In this document: piece by piece, positions 25,172-36,378 of the stretch
How positions within the stretch are numbered: the first letter of the stretch is position 1
Layout: the number at the start of each line of letters is the position of its first letter
From: Clavibacter michiganensis
GTDB lineage: Bacteria; Actinomycetota; Actinomycetes; Actinomycetales; Microbacteriaceae
Assembly (NCBI RefSeq): GCF_021216655.1
Contig: NZ_CP080437.1
Location: 434,001-498,000, forward strand
Length of the DNA stretch: 64,000 nt
Direction: 5' to 3'
Notes under the pieces: model-generated
The model's database searches: none
Told to the model about the DNA's origin: nothing
What the model saw: only the letters and a program-made list of their open reading frames with translations
Position numbers and translations under genes: made by a program

Positions 25172-25347
25172 GCCTCCTCCATCGTAGGCCGCGGGCGGGG
25201 AAATAGGCGGGATCGGGGGCGGGGTCGTGTCCCTTTCGTGATGTGGATGCTCTCCAGCAGGAGGCGCGTCCGGTGCGATCCGAGGCCGGGGCGACGTCGT
25301 GCGCGGACCGCCGAGGACGACGCACCGGGCGCGGAGGACCACCTTGC

Positions 25348-25353
25348 TAACGT
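25348..25353 (+). promoter_or_regulatory. -10 box TAACGT, leaderless start
   Basis: TAACGT six bases before the GTG at 25360. With the divergent leader ORF at 25171 these are the only signals I see in the 292-base gap 25068-25359. Confidence 0.55.
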
Positions 25354-25359
25354 GGGGCC

Positions 25360-27203
<1,844 letters not shown>

Positions 27204-27228
<25 letters not shown>

Positions 27229-28775
27229 GGCTCGCCCTCCTCGCCAACGCCTTCCGCCGCAGCCCCTGGCAGGTCCTCGGGCTCGTGGCGGCCGCGGTGT
27301 ACGGGATCCTCGTGACGGTGCTCGCCGTCGGCGCGCTGGCCGGCCTCCGCGACGCCGACGTCGCCGCCGCGCGGGACGTGGTCGTGGCCGGTGGCGCGCT
27401 CGTCGTCCTCGGGTCGCTCGTCGTGCCGCTCGTGCTGGGGACCCAGGACGCCATGGACCCGCGCCGCTTCGCGCTCTACGGCATCGAGCCCCGACGACTC
27501 GCCCTGGCGCTCGGCGTGGCCGCCGTCGTCAGCGTCCCGGGTGCGGTGCTCGTGGTCGTGGCGCTCACCACCGTGGTCACGTGGGCCCGCGATCCGCTCA
27601 CCGCCCTCGTCGCCGTGATCGCCGCCTGTGCCGCGGTCGTCACCTGCGTGCTCGTCGCCCGGATCAGCACCGTCCTCTCCTCCGTGCTGCTCAGCACGCG
27701 CCGGGCACGCGAGGCGACCGGGCTCACGGCGGGTCTCGTGGCCGTGCTCCTCGTCCCCGCTGTGGTCGCGCTGGCGCAGGCCGACCTCCTGGACGACGGG
27801 CTCCGCCCCGCGCGCGGCGTGCTCGGCGTCGTCGCCTGGACCCCGCTCGGCGCGGCCTGGTCCGCTCCCGCCGCGGCCGTCGAGGGCGACGCCGGCGCTG
27901 CGTCGGGGATGCTGCTGGTGGCCGTCGCCTCGGCGGCGCTGCTCGCGCTCGCCTGGGTCCGCCTCGTGCCGTGGGCCCTCACGGCTCCCGACCGCGCGGG
28001 CGGCGGCCGCGCCCAGACCGGCCTCGGCTGGTTCGGCCGCTTCGGCGCGTCGCCCACGGGCGCCGTGGCCGCCCGGAGCGTCACCTACTGGATCCGCGAC
28101 CCGCGCTACTGCGCCACGCTCGTGCTGATCCCCGTGCTCCCGCTCGTGCTCCTCATCCCGCTCGTCATCGTCGACGTCGACGCGCACGTGCTCGCCCTGG
28201 TGCCGCTGCCGGTGATGGCGCTCTTCCTCGGCTGGAGCGTGCACAACGACACCGCGCACGACCACACCGCGGTGTGGCTGCACGTCGTGTCCGGCATCCG
28301 CGGCGTCGCGGACCGCGTCGGCCGCATCGTGCCCGTCCTCGCCATCGGCATCCCGCTCGTCGCGCTCGGCGCGCCCCTCAGCGCGCTCGGCTTCGGCGAC
28401 CCGTCCGTCCTGCCCTCCGTCATCGGGGTCAGCGGAGGCGTCCTCCTCGCCGGAGTCGGGCTGGCGTCGCTCTTCTCCGCGCGCTTCCCGTATCCGGCGT
28501 CCCGTCCCGGGGACAGCCCCTTCCACGCGCCGCAGAGCGTGAGCGCCGGCGGATCCACCGTGCCCACGCTCACCTTCCTCGCCACCGTGGTCCTCGCGCT
28601 GCCGTCCGTCTGGCTCGGCTGGATGGGGCTCGTCCACGGCGGCGCGTACCCCATGTGGTCGCTCCTCGTGGGGCTGGGCATCGGCGTCGTGACGCTCGTC
28701 GTCGGCGTGGCCGGCGGAGGTCGCGTCTTCGAGCGACGCGGCCCCGAGCTCCTGGCCTTCGCGCTGCGGCACTGA
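27204..28775 (+). CDS. large ABC exporter permease
   Basis: A 523-residue integral membrane protein with about 12 hydrophobic helices in two halves, split by a loop around residues 245-290. It begins VVALVLRLRLALLANAFRRSPWQ, a form common in actinobacterial multi-helix permeases that pair with a single ATPase. GTG at 27204 overlaps the ATPase gene by 25 bases and has GGAGGGG upstream. A probable exporter; no binding protein is encoded nearby and the substrate is unknown. Confidence 0.82.
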
Positions 28776-28816
28776 TCCCCGGGGCTCGCGCCGCCGGTAC
28801 CCCCGCGGCGGAAAAG

Positions 28817-28822
28817 TAGGAT
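28817..28822 (+). promoter_or_regulatory. -10 box TAGGAT, leaderless start
   Basis: TAGGAT six bases before the ATG at 28829; a GC-rich inverted repeat (CGCCGC/GCGGCG) just upstream may terminate the permease transcript. Confidence 0.55.
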
Positions 28823-28828
28823 GGCCGC

Positions 28829-29116
28829 ATGGTCATCCTCAGCATCGAACAGGCCCCTGGAAGCCCCGCGCAGGGCGGCGGCACCGACACGCTCGACCGC
28901 GAGCTCGAGGAGCTCCTCGAGCAGGAGACGATCGAGCCCGGCGATCACGAGCGCTTCTCGCACTACGTGAAGAAGGACAAGATCCTCGAGTCCGCCATCA
29001 GCGGAAAGCCCGTGAAGGCGCTCTGCGGCAAGAAGTGGCTGCCGGGTCGCGACCCCGAGAAGTTCCCGGTCTGCCCGGACTGCAAGCGCATCTACGAGAA
29101 CATGAAGCCCGAGTAG
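28829..29116 (+). CDS. DUF3039 family protein
   Basis: A 95-residue actinobacterial DUF3039 protein. An acidic N-terminal half (LDRELEELLEQETIEPGDHERF) is followed by KPVKALCGKKWLPGRDP and VCPDCKRIYE; the Cys residues form a likely small zinc ribbon (CGK...CPDC). Function unknown. Transcription is probably leaderless. It ends 24 bases before the convergent pncB gene. Confidence 0.9.
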   Translation: MVILSIEQAPGSPAQGGGTDTLDRELEELLEQETIEPGDHERFSHYVKKDKILESAISGKPVKALCGKKWLPGRDPEKFPVCPDCKRIYENMKPE

Positions 29117-29140
29117 GGCGCATCCGACCGGCCGCCCGCG

Positions 29141-30457
29141 TCAGGCGGTCGCGCCCTCCTCGGTGGGGATCGCCGGGTCGCCGGCGCGCAGCCGGAAGGC
29201 CTGCGCGGGCAGGTCGCGCACGACCCGGGCGTGGTGCGCGCGGGCCGCGGCGGTCCCCTCGGGTCCGAGCCAGCGCGGATCCGGCTCGCCCCCCTCCGCC
29301 AGCGTGACGACGAGGTCGCGGTCACTGGGGAGCGGTGCGGGGTGCGGCCCGACCGTGACGAGCTCGCTCGTGGCGATGCCCTGCGCGTCGTGCCGGCGCA
29401 GCGCCGCCTTGAGGCCGCCGCGGCTCTGCTTGCCCGTCGACCGCTTCGCGACGGACACCCAGTCGCCGGCGCCGCCCGCGTCGCGGTGGGCGACGAGCTT
29501 GAAGACCATGCCCGCGGCCGGGGCCCCTGATCCGGTCACGAGCGAGGTCCCGACGCCGTAGGAGTCCACGGGCGACGCGGCGAGGCCGGCGATGCCGTGC
29601 TCGTCGAGGTCGTTCGTGACCGTGATGCGCGTCCCCGTCGCCCCGAGCGCGTCGAGCTGCGCGCGCACCTCGCCGACGAGCACCGGGAGGTCGCCCGAGT
29701 CGAGTCGGACGGCGCCGAGGCCGGGGCCGGCGACGCGGACCGCGGTCTCCACGCCCTGCCGCACGTCGTACGTGTCGACGAGCAGCGTGGTGCCCGCTCC
29801 GAGGGCGTCGACCTGGGCCCGGAAGGCCTGCTCCTCGGTGTCGTGCAGCAGCGTGAAGGAGTGGGCCGCCGTGCCCATGGTCGGGACGCCCCACGCGCGG
29901 CCCGCCTCGAGGTTCGACGTGGCGCTGAAGCCCGCGATGAAGGCCGCGCGCGCGGCGGCGACGGCCGAGCGCTCGCCCGTGCGGCGGGATCCCATCTCGG
30001 CCAGCGGGCGGTCGCCGGCGACCTGCACCATGCGCGCGGCGGCGCTCGCGACCGCGGAGTCGTAGTTGAGGACGCTGAGCACGAGCGTCTCGAGGATCAC
30101 GCCGTCGGCGAAGGGCGCCTCGACCGTGAGGAGCGGCGATCCGGGGAAGTAGACCTCGCCCTCGCGGTAGCCGGTGATGCGGCCGCGGAAGCGGTAGTCG
30201 GCGAGCCAGGCCAACGCCTCCTCGCCCACGACCCGCTCGGCACGCAGGTACTCGAGCTCGGCGTCGCCGAAGCGGAAGTCGCGGATGAGCTCGAGCAGCC
30301 GGCCGGTGCCCGCGACCACGCCGAACCGGCGGCCGCTCGGGAGGCGCCGGGCGAAGCACTCGAAGACGCACTCGCGGTCGTGGGTGCCCGCCTTCAGCGC
30401 TGCGTCGAGCATCGTGAGCTCGTACCGGTCGGTGAGGAGGGAGGTCGCCTGGGTCAC
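29141..30457 (-). CDS. pncB: nicotinate phosphoribosyltransferase
   Basis: A 438-residue enzyme converting nicotinate and PRPP to nicotinate mononucleotide in NAD salvage. TDRYELTMLDAALKAG at the N-terminus, GSRRTGERSAVAAARAAFIAGF, and MGTAAHSFTLLHD with its regulatory His are family hallmarks; VRLDSGDLP and NDLDEHGI line the phosphate pocket. Length is normal. GTG at 30457 is preceded by TAGGCT at exactly six bases with no ribosome binding site, so a leaderless mRNA is likely. It is divergent from the photolyase gene. Confidence 0.95.
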   Translation of the reverse strand: MTQATSLLTDRYELTMLDAALKAGTHDRECVFECFARRLPSGRRFGVVAGTGRLLELIRDFRFGDAELEYLRAERVVGEEALAWLADYRFRGRITGYREGEVYFPGSPLLTVEAPFADGVILETLVLSVLNYDSAVASAAARMVQVAGDRPLAEMGSRRTGERSAVAAARAAFIAGFSATSNLEAGRAWGVPTMGTAAHSFTLLHDTEEQAFRAQVDALGAGTTLLVDTYDVRQGVETAVRVAGPGLGAVRLDSGDLPVLVGEVRAQLDALGATGTRITVTNDLDEHGIAGLAASPVDSYGVGTSLVTGSGAPAAGMVFKLVAHRDAGGAGDWVSVAKRSTGKQSRGGLKAALRRHDAQGIATSELVTVGPHPAPLPSDRDLVVTLAEGGEPDPRWLGPEGTAAARAHHARVVRDLPAQAFRLRAGDPAIPTEEGATA

Positions 30458-30463
30458 CCGCTC

Positions 30464-30469
30464 AGCCTA
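30464..30469 (-). promoter_or_regulatory. -10 box TAGGCT, leaderless start of pncB
   Basis: TAGGCT on the minus strand, six bases before the GTG at 30457. Confidence 0.6.
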
Positions 30470-30535
30470 GGGCGGCGTCCGGCGGCGGTCCGATCCGCCT
30501 GGCGCGCGCCGCGGGACGATGACGGGGGTCCGGCC

Positions 30536-30541
30536 TAGGTT
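30536..30541 (+). promoter_or_regulatory. -10 box TAGGTT, leaderless start
   Basis: TAGGTT six bases before the photolyase ATG at 30548. Its distance from the divergent pncB -10 box is about 66 bases. Confidence 0.55.
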
Positions 30542-30547
30542 CGTGCC

Positions 30548-32011
30548 ATGGAGCGCACGCGATGGATCCTCGCCGACCAGCTGGGCGACCACTTCGACGA
30601 CGGCGGGCCCATGCTGCTCATCGAGTCGCGTGGCCTGCTCGCCCGGAGGCCGTACCACCGTGCGAAGGCGCACCTCATCCTCTCGGGCATCCGACACCGC
30701 GCACGGGCCCTGGGCGACCGCGTCGAGTTCCACCAGGTGGACCACTACCGCGAGGTCGTCGAGGGGCGGGACGACCTCGAGGTCATCGACCCCACCTCCC
30801 GCGGGCTGCGGCGCCTCGTCGCGGAGATCGGGGCGGAGGTGCTGCCGAGCCGCGGCTTCGTCACGAGCGAGCAGGAGTTCGCGGAGTGGATGGCGGGCCG
30901 CACCTCGAACCGGCTCGTCATGGAGGACTTCTACCGGTGGTCGCGCGCTCGCACGGGCATCCTCATGGACGGCGACGACCCGGTCGGCGGCCGTTGGAAC
31001 TACGACCACGACAACCGCGAGCGCCCGCCGAAGGGCGCGACGAGCCTCGGCCTGCCCGAGCCGTGGTGGCCCGAGGAGGACGACATCGACGCCGAGGTCC
31101 GCGCCGACCTCGACGAGTGGGAGCGCAAGGGCATCGTGCGCTTCGTGGGGGAGGACGGCCCGCGGCGCTTCGCCGTCACGCCCGAGGAGGGGCGCCTCGC
31201 GCTCGACGACTTCGTGGCCAGCCGCCTCAACGACTTCGGCCCCTTCGAGGACGCGTCGCTCCAGGGGGACTGGACCATGGCGCACTCGCTCCTGAGCGCC
31301 AACATGAACATGGGCGTGCTGGATCCGGCGGACGTCATCGAGCGCATCACGGCCGAGCACGCGGCCGGGCGCGCGCCCATCCAGAGCGTCGAGGGCATCG
31401 TGCGGCAGATCATGGGCTGGCGGGACTACGTGTGGCACCTCTACTGGGCCTTCGAGGACGACTACACCTCGCAGAACCGGCTCGACGCGCACCGGGGAGT
31501 GCCGACCGCGTTGCAGGAGCTCGACGCATCCGGCATCGAGGCCGCCTGCCTCTCCCACGTCGTCGACAAGGTGCGCACGCACGGCTGGGCGCACCACATC
31601 GAGCGGCTCATGATCCTGGGCAACCTCGCGCTCCAGCGCGGCTACGACCCCGCGGCCATGAACGACTGGTTCATCGACTCCTTCGTCGACGGCACGCCGT
31701 GGGTCATGCCGGCGAACGTCGTCGGGATGGCGCTGCACGCGGATGGCGGGCGCATGGCGACGAAGCCCTACGCGGGAGGCGGCGCGTACATCGACCGGAT
31801 GTCGGACCACTGCGGGGGCTGCCCGTTCGACCCGAAGGTGCGCGTCGGCCCCACGGCCTGCCCGTACACGGCGGGCTACTGGTGGTTCCTCGACCGCAAC
31901 CGGGAGCGGCTCCGCGGCAACGCGCGCATGGCCCAGCCGCTCGCGGGGCTGGGGCGGCTGAAGGACCTGCCGGAGCTGGTGGCGCAGGAGGACGCGCGGC
32001 GGTCGCTGTGA
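30548..32011 (+). CDS. iron-sulfur bacterial cryptochrome/photolyase (FeS-BCP)
   Basis: A 487-residue flavoprotein of the photolyase-related group typified by Agrobacterium PhrB, which repairs (6-4) photoproducts or acts as a blue-light receptor. The N-terminal alpha/beta domain (RWILADQLGDHF) would bind an antenna chromophore and the helical C-terminal domain FAD. Four Cys match the [4Fe-4S] ligands of the group: Cys334, Cys422, Cys425 and Cys438 (HCGGCPFDPK, TACPYTAGYWWF). The ATG at 30548 is set by a -10 box six bases upstream. Repair versus sensory role cannot be told from sequence. Confidence 0.92.
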   Translation: MERTRWILADQLGDHFDDGGPMLLIESRGLLARRPYHRAKAHLILSGIRHRARALGDRVEFHQVDHYREVVEGRDDLEVIDPTSRGLRRLVAEIGAEVLPSRGFVTSEQEFAEWMAGRTSNRLVMEDFYRWSRARTGILMDGDDPVGGRWNYDHDNRERPPKGATSLGLPEPWWPEEDDIDAEVRADLDEWERKGIVRFVGEDGPRRFAVTPEEGRLALDDFVASRLNDFGPFEDASLQGDWTMAHSLLSANMNMGVLDPADVIERITAEHAAGRAPIQSVEGIVRQIMGWRDYVWHLYWAFEDDYTSQNRLDAHRGVPTALQELDASGIEAACLSHVVDKVRTHGWAHHIERLMILGNLALQRGYDPAAMNDWFIDSFVDGTPWVMPANVVGMALHADGGRMATKPYAGGGAYIDRMSDHCGGCPFDPKVRVGPTACPYTAGYWWFLDRNRERLRGNARMAQPLAGLGRLKDLPELVAQEDARRSL

Positions 32012-32057
32012 CGCGCGCCAGCCGGACGCCGGCTCCGGTCGCGCCCGGACCCGCCGG

Positions 32058-32063
32058 TAGGCT
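32058..32063 (+). promoter_or_regulatory. -10 box TAGGCT, leaderless start of murI
   Basis: TAGGCT six bases before the ATG at 32070. Confidence 0.6.
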
Positions 32064-32069
32064 GGCCCG

Positions 32070-32954
32070 ATGAGCGACGCGCCGATCGGGATCTTCGACT
32101 CCGGCGTCGGCGGCCTCACGGTGGCCCGCGCGGTCGCGACCCTGCTGCCGCGGGAGTCGATCATCTACATCGGCGACACCGCGCACACGCCCTACGGCGA
32201 CAAGCCCATCGCGGATGTCCGGCGCTACGCGCTGGCGGTCCTCGACGACCTCGTGGAGCGCGGCGTGAAGATGCTCGTCATCGCGTGCAACACGGCGTCG
32301 GCGGCCATGCTCCGCGACGCCCGCGAGCGCTACGACATCCCCGTGGTCGAGGTGATCCAACCGGCCGTGCGCACGGCCGTCAGCGTCACCCGCAACCACC
32401 GCGTGGGCGTCATCGCCACGCACGCCACCGTCACCAGCCGCGCCTACGACGACGCCTTCGCCGCCGCGCCGCACCTGGAGCTCACCTCCGCGGAGGCTCC
32501 CGACTTCGTCGCCTTCGTCGAGCGAGGCGTGACATCGGGTCCCGAGCTGATGGCGGCCGCCGAGGGTTACCTCGCGCCGCTGCGTGCGGCCGGCATCGAC
32601 ACGCTCGTCCTCGGCTGCACCCACTACCCGTTCCTCGAGGGCGCGATCTCGCTGCTCATGGGCCCCGACGTCACCCTCGTCTCCAGCGACACCGAGACCG
32701 CCAAGGACGTGTACCGGGAGCTGGTGTCCGCGGGCCTCGAGCGCCGCTCCGACGCGCCGCCCGTGATCCGGTACGAGGCCACCGGCGGCAGCGCATCGGA
32801 CTTCGAGACGCTCGCGCACCGCATGCTCGGCTCGGGCGTCACCCACGTCGAGCTCGTCGAGACGGGCGCGATCTCCCTGCCCCACCGGCCGCGGGACGGA
32901 GCGTCCGACGCGTCGCCCGCCGACGGAACCCCATCCACCCCCGACCCGAGCTGA
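32070..32954 (+). CDS. murI: glutamate racemase
   Basis: A 294-residue cofactor-independent racemase making D-glutamate for peptidoglycan. Both catalytic cysteines are present, in IACNTASAA (about residue 74) and [11 protein letters not shown] (about residue 186), with DSGVGG at the N-terminus. Length fits; the last 25 residues are Pro/Asp-rich. First gene of a probable murI-rph-rdgB operon: rph starts nine bases after the stop. The start is defined by a -10 box six bases upstream, implying leaderless translation. Confidence 0.96.
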   Translation: MSDAPIGIFDSGVGGLTVARAVATLLPRESIIYIGDTAHTPYGDKPIADVRRYALAVLDDLVERGVKMLVIACNTASAAMLRDARERYDIPVVEVIQPAVRTAVSVTRNHRVGVIATHATVTSRAYDDAFAAAPHLELTSAEAPDFVAFVERGVTSGPELMAAAEGYLAPLRAAGIDTLVLGCTHYPFLEGAISLLMGPDVTLVSSDTETAKDVYRELVSAGLERRSDAPPVIRYEATGGSASDFETLAHRMLGSGVTHVELVETGAISLPHRPRDGASDASPADGTPSTPDPS

Positions 32955-32962
32955 GGCCGCAC

Positions 32963-33700
32963 ATGACCGACGACACCCCCCGCCACGACGGCCGCACCGC
33001 CGACCAGCTGCGCGAGATCACCATCGAGCGGAACTGGAGCGAGCAGGCCGAGGGATCCGCCCTCATCTCCTTCGGGCGCACCCGCGTCCTCTGCACCGCG
33101 TCCTTCACGAACCGCGTCCCGCGCTGGAAGGCCGGCAGCGGCCAGGGCTGGGTCACGGCCGAGTACGCGATGCTCCCGCGCGCCACGAACGAGCGCATGG
33201 ACCGCGAGGCCGTCAAGGGCAAGGTCGGCGGCCGGACGCACGAGATCTCGCGCCTCATCGGCCGCAGCCTCCGCGCCGTCGTCGACATGAAGGCGCTCGG
33301 CGAGAACACGATCGTCATCGACTGCGACGTGCTGCAGGCCGACGGCGGCACGCGCACCGCGGCGATCACGGGCGCATACGTCGCCCTCGCCGACGCGCTC
33401 GAGTGGGGCCGCGAGAAGAAGTTCATCGCGCAGCGCGCCACCCCGTTGAAGGACAGCGTCGCGGCGGTGTCGGTCGGCATCGTCGACGGGAAGCCGCTGC
33501 TCGACCTCGCCTACGTCGAGGACGTGCGCGCGGAGACCGACATGAACGTCGTCATGACGGGCAGCGGATCCTTCGTCGAGGTCCAGGGAACGGCGGAGGG
33601 CGCGCCCTTCGACCGCGCTGAGCTCGACGCCCTCCTCGACCTCGCTCTCGGCGGTGGCACGACGCTCACCGCGCTGCAGGCCCAGGCGCTCGGCCGCTGA
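32963..33700 (+). CDS. rph: ribonuclease PH
   Basis: A 245-residue phosphorolytic 3'-5' exoribonuclease that trims tRNA 3' ends. [18 protein letters not shown] N-terminus (here [18 protein letters not shown]), [42 protein letters not shown] and [16 protein letters not shown] are all canonical. ATG at 32963 follows murI by nine bases, and rdgB follows 12 bases after its stop, an order common in Actinobacteria. Confidence 0.97.
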   Translation: MTDDTPRHDGRTADQLREITIERNWSEQAEGSALISFGRTRVLCTASFTNRVPRWKAGSGQGWVTAEYAMLPRATNERMDREAVKGKVGGRTHEISRLIGRSLRAVVDMKALGENTIVIDCDVLQADGGTRTAAITGAYVALADALEWGREKKFIAQRATPLKDSVAAVSVGIVDGKPLLDLAYVEDVRAETDMNVVMTGSGSFVEVQGTAEGAPFDRAELDALLDLALGGGTTLTALQAQALGR

Positions 33701-33711
33701 GAGGACCGGCC

Positions 33712-34320
33712 GTGATACCGCTCGTCCTCGCCACGCACAACGCCCACAAGGTCGAGGAGCTGCGCCGGATCCTCGGCACCCGTCTCGACGGGATCGACCT
33801 CGTCGCCTACGACGGGCCGGAGCCCGTGGAGGACGGCACGACGTTCGAGGAGAACGCGCTCATCAAGGCGCGTGCGGCCGCGCTGCACACGGGGCACGCG
33901 GCGCTCGCGGACGACTCCGGCATCTCCGTCGACATCCTGGGCGGATCGCCCGGGATCTTCTCGGCGCGCTGGGCGGGCCCCGCGCGCGACAGCCGCGAGA
34001 ACCTCGAGCTCCTGCTCTGGCAGCTGGCGGACGTGCCGGACGTGCACCGCGGCGCCCGCTTCACGTGCGCCGCGGCGCTCGTCGTCCCCACCGCGGACGG
34101 CCTCGTCGAGCGCACGGCCCTCGGAGCGTGGGAGGGATCCGTGCTCCGCGAGGTCGCGGGGGAGGGCGGCTTCGGCTACGACCCGATCTTCCGCCCCGCC
34201 ACCGGCGGAGCGAGCGCCGCGGCCCTCAGCGCCGACGAGAAGAACCGGGTCAGCCACCGCGCGCTGGCGTTCGACGCGATCATGCCCGTGGTCCGTCACG
34301 AGCTCCTCGGCGAGGCCTGA
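33712..34320 (+). CDS. rdgB: non-canonical purine NTP pyrophosphatase (RdgB/HAM1)
   Basis: A 202-residue enzyme that hydrolyses dITP, dXTP and ITP to monophosphates, keeping damaged purines out of DNA and RNA. Motifs: LATHNAHKVEELRRIL at the N-terminus, FEENALIKA, ALADDSGISVDIL, GEGGFGYDPIF and NRVSHRALAF. Start is GTG at 33712 with GAGAGGA upstream. Last gene of the murI-rph-rdgB unit. Confidence 0.96.
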   Translation: MIPLVLATHNAHKVEELRRILGTRLDGIDLVAYDGPEPVEDGTTFEENALIKARAAALHTGHAALADDSGISVDILGGSPGIFSARWAGPARDSRENLELLLWQLADVPDVHRGARFTCAAALVVPTADGLVERTALGAWEGSVLREVAGEGGFGYDPIFRPATGGASAAALSADEKNRVSHRALAFDAIMPVVRHELLGEA

Positions 34321-34398
34321 CGCCTTCCCCCGACGCTGCTGAGAGCGGGAGTCGTTCCCGACTGCGCCGTCGGCTGGATCCGCGCGCCTGCGGGCCCG

Positions 34399-34404
34399 TA
34401 CGGT
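34399..34404 (+). promoter_or_regulatory. -10 box TACGGT, leaderless start
   Basis: TACGGT six bases before the ATG at 34411 of the CDF transporter gene. Confidence 0.5.
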
Positions 34405-34410
34405 GGACGC

Positions 34411-35328
34411 ATGGGCTCCGGATCGCACGACCACGGCGCGTCCACGACCGACCGCAGGCGCCTCGTCGTCGCCATCGCGATCACCGCGACGGTCCTCGTG
34501 GTCGAGGTCGTCGGCGCGCTCGTCTCCGGGTCGCTGGCGCTGCTCGCCGACGCGGGTCACATGACCAGCGACCTGCTCGGCCTCGGCATCGCCCTCGTCG
34601 CCACGATCGTCGCCGCGCGCCCCGCGACCGACCGGCACACCTTCGGCTTCCAGCGCGGCGAGGTGCTCGGCGCCCTCGTGAACGGCCTGATCCTCGCGGG
34701 CGTCGCCGTCTACGTCGCGGTGCAGGGCGTCGAGCGCCTGCTCGCGCCGGCGGGCCCTGTGGTGGATCCCGGGATCATGCTGCTCGCCGCCGGCATCGGC
34801 CTGGTCGCCAACGTCGCGTCGCTCCTGGTGCTCCGCGGCGGGGCGGGGCGCTCGATCAACATGCGCGGCGCCTACCTCGAGGTGCTCGGCGACGCCTTCG
34901 GATCGGTCGCCACCATCGCCGCGGGCGTCGTCATCGCGGTCACCGGCTTCGGCCGCGCGGACGCCATCGCGTCGCTCGTCATCGCCGCGCTCATCGTGCC
35001 GCGGGCAGCCGTGCTGCTGCGTGACGTGGTGCGCGTGCTGAACGAGTCGACGCCCGTGGGGACCGAGCCCGAGCGGATCCGCGCCCACCTGCTGGAGACC
35101 CCCGGCGTCACCGCGGTGCACGACGTGCACGTGTGGGCCATCACGTCGGGCTCGCCCGTGTTCACCGCGCACGTCGTGGTGGAGCAGGAGGTCTTCCGCG
35201 AGGGCCGCACGGGCGAGCTGCTCGACCTGCTGTCGGGCTGCCTCGACGACCACTTCGACGTCGAGCACAGCACGTTCCAGCTGGAGCCCGAGGAGCACGC
35301 CGGGCACGAGCACCGCCACCACGTCTGA
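34411..35328 (+). CDS. cation diffusion facilitator metal exporter
   Basis: A 305-residue CDF transporter (CzcD/ZitB type) that exchanges Zn2+, Co2+ or a similar ion for protons. Six helices, the transport-site motif LLADAGHMTSDLLG (His and Asp ligands) and its partner in helix V are visible, followed by a cytoplasmic ferredoxin-like domain. His-rich ends (SGSHDHG; EEHAGHEHRHHV) would bind metal. Leaderless promoter at six bases. The metal specificity is not determinable, though Zn is commonest for this subgroup. Confidence 0.92.
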   Translation: MGSGSHDHGASTTDRRRLVVAIAITATVLVVEVVGALVSGSLALLADAGHMTSDLLGLGIALVATIVAARPATDRHTFGFQRGEVLGALVNGLILAGVAVYVAVQGVERLLAPAGPVVDPGIMLLAAGIGLVANVASLLVLRGGAGRSINMRGAYLEVLGDAFGSVATIAAGVVIAVTGFGRADAIASLVIAALIVPRAAVLLRDVVRVLNESTPVGTEPERIRAHLLETPGVTAVHDVHVWAITSGSPVFTAHVVVEQEVFREGRTGELLDLLSGCLDDHFDVEHSTFQLEPEEHAGHEHRHHV

Positions 35329-35332
35329 TCCG

Positions 35333-35366
35333 GCGGGATCCCGGGGGACCGCGTCCCGGATCCCGC
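35333..35366. terminator. hairpin between convergent CDF and dedA genes
   Basis: A nine-base arm (35333-35341) pairs perfectly with 35358-35366, with four more inner pairs. It lies in the 54-base gap between convergent genes, so it can serve both. Confidence 0.55.
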
Positions 35367-35382
35367 GCCCGCGGCTGCCGGC

Positions 35383-36111
35383 TCAGCGGCGCGGGTCGTT
35401 CGAGGGGTCCTGGTCGAACTCCTCCGGGGTGAGCGCGAGGTCGTCGCCGTCCGTCGCGACTCCCGCCGACTCCCCGTCGTGCGCGTGCTTGCGGGCGCGG
35501 AGGAAGTGGATCGCCGCGGGGACGACGGTGATGAACACCGCGCCGAGCAGCACGTAGTCGATGTAGTGCGTGACGAAGTCGCGGATGGGCGGGAAGCCGT
35601 TGAGCAGGTGGCCCAGGAAGGTGAGCCCCGCGCCCCAGATGAGGGCGCCGATCGCGTTGTAGAAGGAGTACTTGCGGTAGTCCATGTGGCCGACGCCGGC
35701 CGCGATGGGCGCGAAGGTGCGGACGATGGGCACGAAGCGCGCCGCGATGACGGCGAGCCCGCCGAAGCGCGCGAAGAACGCGTTCGTCCGCACGACGTTC
35801 TGCCGGCTGAAGATGCCGGAGTCCTTGCGCTCGAACACCTTGGGTCCTGCCTTGTGGCCGATGAGGTAGCCGACCTCGCCGCCCGCGAACGCGGAGAACG
35901 CGATCGCGAGGCAGACCCACCAGATGTCGATGCCGGTGATCCCGGGGAGGGTCAGGCCCGCGATGACGAGGAGCGTGTCGCCGGGGAAGAGGAACCCGAA
36001 GAGCAGGCCGGTCTCGGCGAAGATGATGAGGCAGATCCCGATGAGGGCGAATCCCCCGAACGACTCGATGAGGGTCGTCGAGTCGAGGAAGTCGAAGAGC
36101 TGGGGGTGCAC
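35383..36111 (-). CDS. DedA family membrane protein
   Basis: A 242-residue DedA/SNARE-associated family protein, proposed to act as a lipid (undecaprenyl-phosphate or phosphatidylethanolamine) scramblase. The signature region FLFPGDTLLVIAG and AARFVPIVRTFAPIAAGVGHM (conserved Arg and Pro) is intact, with four to five membrane helices and an acidic C-terminal tail. GTG at 36111 was chosen because GGAG lies just upstream and the peptide VHPQLFDFLDS is a typical DedA start; longer in-frame starts reach into the tRNA region. Confidence 0.9.
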   Translation of the reverse strand: MHPQLFDFLDSTTLIESFGGFALIGICLIIFAETGLLFGFLFPGDTLLVIAGLTLPGITGIDIWWVCLAIAFSAFAGGEVGYLIGHKAGPKVFERKDSGIFSRQNVVRTNAFFARFGGLAVIAARFVPIVRTFAPIAAGVGHMDYRKYSFYNAIGALIWGAGLTFLGHLLNGFPPIRDFVTHYIDYVLLGAVFITVVPAAIHFLRARKHAHDGESAGVATDGDDLALTPEEFDQDPSNDPRR

Positions 36112-36252
36112 GTGGGGCTCCAGTCGTGGTGGGTCGCGACGTGAGCGGAGCGACCTGCGGCAGAGCACAGGATATCGGGAGCGGCCGTCAGCGCGCCGAG
36201 TCCCGGACACCCCCGGTCGAGGGTCGTGGCGCGGGTCAGGCGCCGAGGTCGC

Positions 36253-36337
36253 TGGTGCGGGAGAAGGGACTTGAACCCTCACGCTCGAAAGCACAGGAAC
36301 CTAAATCCTGCGTGTCTACCGATTCCACCACTCCCGC
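36253..36337 (-). tRNA. tRNA-Leu (anticodon UAG)
   Basis: Read on the minus strand, a class II tRNA begins GCGGGAG (36337-36331), pairs with CTCCCGC at its 3' end, and has the T-arm GGTTCAAGTCC and a variable arm near TGCTTTCGAGCG. The seven-base anticodon loop TTTAGGT gives anticodon TAG, which reads CUA leucine codons. Discriminator A (36256) and an encoded CCA (36255-36253) are present. About 142 bases lie between it and the DedA gene; I saw no attachment-site repeat there. Confidence 0.95.
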
Positions 36338-36365
36338 GGGTGCCCGACCAGCTTAGGACGCCCCC

Positions 36366-36371
36366 TAATAT
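36366..36371 (+). promoter_or_regulatory. -10 box TAATAT, leaderless start of xylB
   Basis: TAATAT seven bases before the GTG at 36379. It overlaps the ATG at 36370, arguing that the ATG is not the translation start. Confidence 0.5.
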
Positions 36372-36378
36372 GTTGATC

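Noticed and set aside
36370..36372. ATG at 36370 as the xylB start
   Set aside because: It overlaps the TAATAT -10 box and has no ribosome binding site; GTG at 36379 lies where the transcript should begin.
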